Assembly (NCBI GenBank): GCA_042577505.1
Contig: JBHPEA010000034.1
Span: 1-15,271, forward strand
DNA length: 15,271 bases
Origin: JACQSR01 sp042577505
Lineage (GTDB): Archaea; Nanobdellota; Nanobdellia; Woesearchaeales; JACQSR01
Direction: 5' to 3'
A program made the position numbers and the translations under genes. Numbering within the stretch: position 1 is the first letter of the stretch; the number at the start of each line of letters is the position of its first letter. This document shows positions 1 through 7,900 of the stretch, one piece after another. The notes beneath the pieces were generated by a model. The model was given only the letters and a program-made list of their open reading frames with translations. It searched no databases and was not told the origin of the DNA.

Positions 1-1658
1 GTTGTACCTGAAGAAATTGTCAGGTCACTAGTGTTAATTTTCGGATTAGTTATTGAATTAGTTCCAGATAATTGAATGTTTGGAGAATTTACAAAAGTCC
101 CCACAGTATAAGTAATTGTACTATCTCCAATAGTAATATTTGCAATATCTTGATCATGAGCAGAATTTAATGTCACAGTTGAATTTATAATAACAAGATT
201 GTCCGAAACATTAATTTCATCAGCTGAAAATGTTGAATTAAGAATATTTAAGTCACTATTAGGTATAGATAAATTTCCATCTATATCACCTGTAGAATTT
301 TCAATTGTAAATGATTCGTTATTAACGATAATATTTCCTGATATATTAAAAAGAGTTTTTGAAATCGAAAAATTATCGAAAGTGTAATTATTAACACCCA
401 AGTTAGTATACTCCTCAGGAAATGTATCACCATTATCTAAAAATAATTCTGCATATGTTTCGTCAGTATCTTTAATATAAATTGTTCCAGTTGCTGCATT
501 ATTCGAATCTGCTCCATCAGAATTGGCTCCACCAGTACCACCTGTTGCAGTTATTGTTTCGGAATGAGTTCTAGTTGAGTAATAAATTGCAATTCTTCCT
601 CCAGAACCACCTCCACCTGCTGCCAGACTACCAGTCCCAGCTCCACCACTACCTCCATTTGCGGAAATTGTTCCATTACCACTAAAAGTATCTGAGACAA
701 GATAGACAGATCCTCCAGATCCTCCACCTCCACCTCCATTAGATGATCCTCCAGCATTCCCATTCGCACTAATTGTTCCGCTATTATTCAATTCATTTGT
801 AACATTTATGAAAACTAATCCGCCACCATTACCTCCGTGACCACCACAAGAGTCGCCACCCCCATTATTTGATCCTCCCCCTCCTGAACCTAACTCTATC
901 GGTTCAGTTAATGATCCATAAGAAATCCCTCCAGCGTACTGGTTATCGCCTGATGCAGTTCCACCATCTCCTCCTTCTCCAGAATACCCAGCTCCGCCAC
1001 CTCCAGCACTCGTATATCCTTGAGCACCACTCCCCCCTCCAGTTCCAGAACCAGAACCTGCTACTGATCCACGAGTGCTACAAACTCCTCTTGCATAACC
1101 TCTTCCTCCAGCAGTTATAGATCCACCAGGTTCGACAGTTAAGTTGACAGCTGTGATATTAATCCAATAAGTTTTAGAACCAGCGTTAGCTGTATGTGTA
1201 ATTGATCCACCACTTTGAATAACTAAATTATTGAATGAAATACTTCCATTGATTGTTTTTGCAGAACTAATATTACAAGTCGTTGTTGTATTTCCACTAT
1301 CACAGGGCCATTCATCTTGTTGGGGTCTAAATGATCCTCCACCCCCCCCACCATCAGAAGAAACCATGCCTGTAAGTTCACCACTACCTGTTTTCCAGTC
1401 TCTTGGAAAAGGTATTCTTTTGAAGGGCTCATCTTCAGGTTCATCTGGCTTTTCAGGAATCTGATCTTCAAAAATTTCATCAGCTACTATTATCTCAACA
1501 TTTGGATTCCCCACTGGACCATAGAAACCTAATTTTTTCAATATAAAATCATTAGAAAAAAAGACTGTCAGAGCTAACAGTAACACTATCACTAGTACTA
1601 ATGCTCTCCTATTTACACGATGTAAGATAGGTCTACGTACTACCCCCTCATCTAGCAT
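1..1658 (-). CDS. Glycine-rich exported surface protein, C-terminus beyond window
   Basis: An open frame of about 552 codons runs from an ATG at 1658 to the left edge with no stop, so the C-terminus is missing. An in-frame TGA directly precedes the ATG, making it the most upstream start. Residues 1-18 are basic (RRPILHRVNRR), followed by a hydrophobic segment at about 19-34, read as a signal peptide or N-terminal membrane anchor. Residues 60-90 are acidic and proline-rich. Residues 100-390 are very glycine-rich, with two copies of an SGTISANG-type motif (about 293 and 328) and a GSGGRIAIYY motif near 351, which I recall from large bacterial and archaeal surface proteins. After 390 the chain becomes Asn/Ser/Thr-rich beta-type repeats with many N-x-S/T sequons. 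Cysteines sit at about 119, 128, 193 and 271. It lies 111 bases downstream of the giant surface protein on the same strand with its own TATA box. Function is inferred as cell-envelope or adhesion. Confidence 0.88.
   Translation of the reverse strand, partial: MLDEGVVRRPILHRVNRRALVLVIVLLLALTVFFSNDFILKKLGFYGPVGNPNVEIIVADEIFEDQIPEKPDEPEDEPFKRIPFPRDWKTGSGELTGMVSSDGGGGGGSFRPQQDEWPCDSGNTTTTCNISSAKTINGSISFNNLVIQSGGSITHTANAGSKTYWINITAVNLTVEPGGSITAGGRGYARGVCSTRGSVAGSGSGTGGGSGAQGYTSAGGGGAGYSGEGGDGGTASGDNQYAGGISYGSLTEPIELGSGGGGSNNGGGDSCGGHGGNGGGLVFINVTNELNNSGTISANGNAGGSSNGGGGGGSGGSVYLVSDTFSGNGTISANGGSGGAGTGSLAAGGGGSGGRIAIYYSTRTHSETITATGGTGGANSDGADSNNAATGTIYIKDTDETYAELFLDNGDTFPEEYTNLGVNNYTFDNFSISKTLFNISGNIIVNNESFTIENSTGDIDGNLSIPNSDLNILNSTFSADEINVSDNLVIINSTVTLNSAHDQDIANITIGDSTITYTVGTFVNSPNIQLSGTNSITNPKINTSDLTISSGT
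1342..1349 (-). repeat. Eight-G homopolymer inside the glycine-rich gene
   Basis: Eight consecutive C on the plus strand read as eight G in the coding strand, within the polyglycine codons around residue 105. Such tracts slip in replication or sequencing. A one-base change would truncate the protein soon after its anchor. Phase variation is only a possibility. Confidence 0.6.
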
Positions 1659-1720
1659 TCACACTCTTTTTTTAACCTAAACCCCCTAATTACACTAGTA
1701 AGACTAATCCTTAGAATTTC

Positions 1721-1730
1721 TATTTATAAA
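1721..1730 (-). promoter_or_regulatory. TATA box for the glycine-rich surface protein
   Basis: On the minus strand this reads TTTATAAATA, close to the archaeal TATA consensus. A start of transcription about 26 bases downstream would fall near 1699, giving a leader of about 40 bases. It indicates that the gene is transcribed at least partly apart from the giant gene upstream. Confidence 0.6.
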
Positions 1731-1769
1731 GTTTTGCATTAAAAAAGAAGCCATTTACAGACGATAAAC

Positions 1770-1983
1770 TCACCTAATACAATTTCCACCCTGGCATATT
1801 AATTTACAACCACCATAGACTATTGCCTTATTAATACCAGTTAAATTAGCATTTAGAGTAAATGTACCTACACCACTTGCTGAGAAGTTACTGCCATCCA
1901 TTTGACAATTGCTATCTAATGTACAATTATCAGAACAATCCATTACCCAATTTCCTGAAGTTAAACATCCACAACTATCCGAA
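1770..1983 (-). other. Cysteine-rich C-terminal domain of the giant protein
   Basis: The last ~70 residues contain eight cysteines (CGC, C, C, C, C, C, C), a GVGTFTLNANLTG beta segment and the ending KLICQGGNCIR. The rest of the protein has few cysteines. This looks like a small disulfide-stabilised terminal domain that could mediate anchoring or partner binding in place of a membrane segment. I do not recognise the family. Confidence 0.55.
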
Positions 1984-4900
1984 GCGATTGTAACATTATT
2001 ACTTCTTAGTGTAGTCCCATCATCTGTCCCATCATTAGGAGTTATATCAACTGCCCATGTTTCATTTTCATTTGTCTCCTGGCTTACGATTAAGTCTGTT
2101 CTATTAGTATACAATGCATTAATTTGTTCAGCCGAGAGTGATCTATTGAATATAATAATTTCATCTATTGTTCCGTTAAGATAAACTCCATCCATATCTA
2201 ACCCTATTGTAACATTATGTCCATTTTGATGCATCTCCCCCAGATAAGTATCATTTTCACCAACATTTTCTCCATCAACGTATCCATAAATGGCTCCAGC
2301 TGAACTATTAGCCACACCAACAAAATGGTGCCAGTTACTATCGTTATAAGAAACAGAATTGTTCAAAAGAGTTGTATAATCTCCAGTGGAGTTCCTTACT
2401 CTAAAATAAAATCCATAATTATTTACCCTCAAAGAATATATGGAAGTACCATCTGTATTTAATTTACCGATCAAACCCCCATTCGAGGATGCCTTAAACC
2501 ATACGGAAATTGAAAAATCAGAAGGAGGATTAAGATCATCTCCACTTGCACTCGGAATAATAATTACGTCGTTCTCACCATCAAATTCATAAGCACCGCT
2601 TCCATCATATCCACCAGAACTATTCCAAACAGTTCCATTAATAATGGTCCCATCATTATTAAAACCAGAATAATCATTTGTAGACGAGGATTCGCTTCCT
2701 CCATTCCCCTCAAAAGGCATATTCAAAACAGTATTCGAAGTACCATTTACAATCCAATTATAAATGTTCTTTACGGAGTCTCCATCAATATCTGTAGTTG
2801 ATTGATTATAAGCAGTAAGATTTGCAGTTGTCCTATTCACAGGATGATCAGTTGCATTTAATATTGGATTAGTTTGAGTTGGTTCAGCATTTCCAACTGT
2901 AATTTGTAATACTGTCGAACTTCCATTATTTCCAGAAGAGTCATTTACAAATGCAGTAAAATTCAATACAGTTCCCTTCGCATCATTTACAGTGTATGTA
3001 TAATTTGCAATATCTTCAGCTCCAGAAACTGCAGTATAAGACACATTATAAATTCCTGTACTGTTTTGAATCTTTAACCAAGTTGTATTCAAAGCATTAC
3101 CATTGTAAACTGTCCAGTTCAAATAAATCTGATCTGTTTTAGCAGGAGAAGAATCATTGGTTTCAATCGTAGAGACTGTTGGATCAACTTGATCAACAGT
3201 GTAATACCTTACTTCTGTGCTATTAACATTTGAATACTGGTCCTCTACAAATCCCTGATAAGAATACGTTCCATTGGTTAAACCCGATCTATTCATATAA
3301 AAATTCCATTTATCTGAATCATATTTTCCAACATTTGAATAATAATTTTCCTGAATTTCTGATGGTGACAACACCCTATTATAAATTCTTACTTCATCTA
3401 TTGTTCCATTGAACTCCTCTTCCGACCATTGTTTTGCGTCTCCTACTGTTAGTGGCTCATTAGAAGTACTCAATGTATCGGTATATGATTGATTAATATT
3501 TAGTACTCCATCAACATAAAAACTTGAATTAATATTATCAATTGTAACTGCAACATGATGCCACTTATTTGGTTGTAAATTAGCACCAACCGTTTCATTG
3601 TCATGTGGACCGGTAAAGATAACTTCATCGAGTGAAATTCCAAAAGCAAATGCATTCTTCTTTCCAACTATCCTTTGCCTCAACTTCCCAATTGTTTTAG
3701 TATTAATCCAAGCCTCAATTGTAATATTCCCAGTAAAATTCAAACTTGTATCATTTGTACAATTCAAAAAGTCATCAACACCATCAAACACTACTGCAGA
3801 ACCATGTTTACCAGTAGTTGTCCAGTTTGGTTGTGTTCCAGCAGTCGCATTCCCAAACGTACAATTGTTTCCGTAATTTGATAAATCTACAGCATAAGTA
3901 TCATTCTCTCCAATTGCTGAAATATTGTTCAAACTCAACATAAATACTAATGAGTTATCAGTATCATTATAGTGTGTATAATTAGTTCCATTCCAATTAA
4001 AAATAAAGTATTTCATTTCTGATTCATTTGATATTGATACATTTATCGGAATAGTAGTATTCCTTGAAACTGTATTATTCGGCAACGTTGGATTTACAAA
4101 TTCGATATTTCCGGCAGTTGAATCCTCGACTGTAATCTGCAACAGCGAAGAGTTTCCAATATTTCCATATGTATCATTTACAAACGCTCTAAAACTTAGA
4201 ACAGTATCATCAGGATCACTCACAGTATAAGTATAATTTGCAGTATCTTCAGTTCCGGAAATTGAAGTGAACGATACGTTAAATGTGCCAGAACTATTTT
4301 GGATCTGAAGCCAAGTCCAGCCCAATATTAAATCATCATAAAGAGTCCAGTTAAGGAAAATTTGTTCGTTTCTCTTCGGATTTGAATTATTCTCTTGTAT
4401 GGCTGATGAATTTGGATTAGAGCTATCAAGAATATTTATTTCGTGAGTACTATTACCACAATATAGCTCGGTTGTTTCATTCTCACAGCTCTCTACAGTT
4501 AGATTATATACGCCAAAAGACAAATTTATACTGTTATAAGAGTAATTAGATATTAAATAACTTAAATTTTCCACTATCGAAATTGTATCGGATGAATTGC
4601 TTATGGTAATATTAGTAAAATAAACATCCCCATTCGAATCAGCAGTTGTCCAATTAATTTGAATATTACCAGATACATTAGAATCAATTTCAGGAATAAT
4701 AATATCTACTATTGGACCCAAATTCTGATCCAATAAATTCCAAGTTAAAACTTGTTCAGAAGAATTCCCGATATTTCCATTTGAATCATTTCCCTCAACC
4801 TTGAAAATAATTTGAGTTTTGTTTGAATCTACTTGATCATAAAACCAATTTATATTTAACTCAGTTTCATATCCATCACTCAAAACAGAATAAGTATCTC

Positions 4901-7900
4901 CCCCATCATTACTAATATTAGATCTAATCGTGTCTGTACCTAGATATAAATAAGTTTTAAGAGAGTAATACCTAGATGTTGGGCTATCACTTGTTAATAA
5001 AACATACCTAATATCTCCTAAATCATTTGTCAAATTCTTTGTGAATAATGCCCTAAACTTAGTTCCATCATCCTGCATTTGACTTGGCAATTTTGAAGCT
5101 ACTAATTGACAGTAAGGTGATATTGAAGGATCTCCTGAATTATATGTGGAATTGCAAAGGTATGCAAGTATTGGTTGTGTAGGATTATTAGTATTATCAA
5201 CCCTAAAATCCAATTTATAATAATCAGCATCCAATGGCACAATCCCCGTATCAAACTCAATCTTCCATACAGTATTTCTCTTTATCCTTTCAGTATTCCC
5301 AGATTGCCACTTCAGATCAGAAAAATTCATTGGATAATGCTTCCAAACATTTGGATTGTAATGCTCGTCTATTTTACAGGTATAATTTCTCTCATTCGCA
5401 TTCCCTTGATAAGTACAATTAATATTATCTCCTTGATTTGCATTAACCGCATCAAATGTTGAAGTTATTGTGTTATTTCTAAACTCAATAAAATCTGGAT
5501 GGGCATAACATTGTGAACTCTGATTATTACCTAGCGAACACCCACTTGTGCCATTTGCAGTGTAGAATAATCCAATGTCCCCAAAAATACCAACAGAATC
5601 TGTAACGGTGAAATTAATAACCATATATTCTATTGCCTCCAGATTAGTTACATTAAATGAAGATTCGTTACCAATCAAACCCCTCGAACTATTCAAAGAA
5701 TAAAACCTAAAATTCGACAAAGCAGGTGCTAAGGTATCATTCACAGTTATTTGCAAAACCGAAGAGTTAGCGATATTATTACTAGTATCATTAACAAAAG
5801 CTGTGAAGTTTAAAATTGTATCTAAAGGGTCATTGACTGTATAAGAATAATTCGAAGTGTCTTCTGTCCCTGAAATCGAAGTAAATGAAACGTTATAAGA
5901 GCCTGTACTATTCTGAATCTGAAGCCATGTATGACTTAAGTTATAATCATCATATAATGTCCAATTTAAGAAGATTACATCACCATTATTTGGATTCGTA
6001 TCATTAGCATCAATATCTGAGGAATTTGGATCTGTTAAGTCAGTAACATTTGCTTGAGATGTACTTGATCCAATATTATTTTTCGTATCATTAACATAAA
6101 CTGTAAAATTAATATTTGTTCCAACAGGATCATTTACATAATATGTATGGTTAGCTGCTCCTGATGTTTCGCTTAAAGAAGTAACAGATAGATTATAACT
6201 TCCAGTGCTGTTTTGAATTTGTAACCATGTATGACTCAAGTTGGTCTCATCTGTTAAAGTCCAATTGATAAATATATAATCTGTCTTTTCGGGAGTTGTA
6301 TCATTCACATCAATATCTGTAACAATTGGATCAGTGTAATCAGAAACTGTCAATTGTAATACATTAGAACTAAAATTTCTATTTCCACTGTCATTTGCAA
6401 ATGCAGTAATATTCAAAACAGTGTCTATAGAATCAGCCACAAAATAAGTAAAGTTCGCTGAATCAGACGTTCCTGTTAATAGCTGCGGTGTTGTATTCGC
6501 AGTCCCAGAACTATTTTGGATCTGCAGCCATGTATGACTCAATCCATCTGCATCACTTAAAGACCAATTCAGAAAAATAGAATTATTTATTTCAGGAGTC
6601 GCGTCATTCGCATCGATATCTGTAATAGTTCCAATTTCATTTACAGTCAGATTCTCTTCATCCTCAGCAGAAGGATTTACTGTAGCGTTAACCTTTATTG
6701 GATATACACCACCAACAGAGGGTGCAGAAAAACTATAATTAAAATGTCCAGTTCCATTTGTTTTTGTAAAAGCACTTGAACCAGTATCATGGGTTGTCGT
6801 ATAAGTATATATGGCCCTTATCTCATCGAGAGTTAACTGTCTACTATACATCCTAACTTCATCAATCTTGCCCTTATAATATCCCACTGTATCACCATTA
6901 TAGCTCCCACCAAATCCCACATTAGTAAAGGTTACAGGAAATCTTCTATCTCCTGGGCGGGACACCTTTAAATTACCATCTAAATAAACATATAAATCCC
7001 CATCCATTGCACCCCCTATACGCCAACTTACTACCACATGATACCAGGTATTCATTTCAATATTTGACTGTATGCCCTGACTATAAAATCCGGCAGCTTG
7101 ATTACCCCAATAAACAACTAGATCGTCTGTATTCTGCTGAACTCTTAATGCAGCATCTCCTTCCCAATCACCAGCAACATAAGTTGTAAACACTACTTTA
7201 TTTCCTGTTGCGTCAGTAGGATACATCCAGAAACTGTATGAGCCATATTCAGGTGAAGCACCCATATTACCCATGACTACATAATCGTTTTGTCCATCAA
7301 ACTGATATGCCCCACCAAACTTTCCGGAAGCATTGTAAAATGGTCCTCCTGTAGGCGTTCCATTATAGCCGTTTCTACTAAAGTCAAAAATGTTATTATC
7401 ATTTTCTCCATAAGCAGAGGAATTGTCAAGATGCATTAATAGAAATAAAGCCGGGTCAGTCACTGTGTAAGCTGTTTCTAAACTTGCACCGCTATTTCCA
7501 TAATATACATCGATAGAATTGTTAGAACTGCCTGTTAGATTTGACCATACCCAAAAGATAGTATTTGTTGTATCGCATGTAGATGTCTCAAGAGTGTAAT
7601 TCAACTCTACTCCATTGCTATTCACAAACCTCACATCACTACAATCTGAGTTCATTTTACCTTCTGAAATTTTATCACTTGTAGAAAAATTTACAAGAGT
7701 TGTTACATTATAAAGACTCGAAGATACAGTTGACTCCACCTCTAACTCATTTCTGTAACTCCATTCCCCACCCCACCAATTTTCTCCTGATAGGGGGGTT
7801 CCATTGATGAAAATGTTTATTGGATGATTAGTTACGTTAGTCCCATCAGTAAAATTTACCCTTCCCTGTGCATAATAAGTCTCTCCAGTATCAACTAAAC

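Noticed and set aside
869..1120. Plus-strand frame opposite the glycine-rich gene
   Set aside because: Leucine-rich antisense of glycine and serine codons; no promoter or ribosome site.
1223..1480. Alternative minus-strand frame of 85 codons
   Set aside because: It is a shadow of the glycine-rich gene, which covers the region in another frame with an anchor and sequons.
5743..6630. CRISPR-like array
   Set aside because: The periodicity is that of ~98-codon protein repeats, not short identical direct repeats with spacers.
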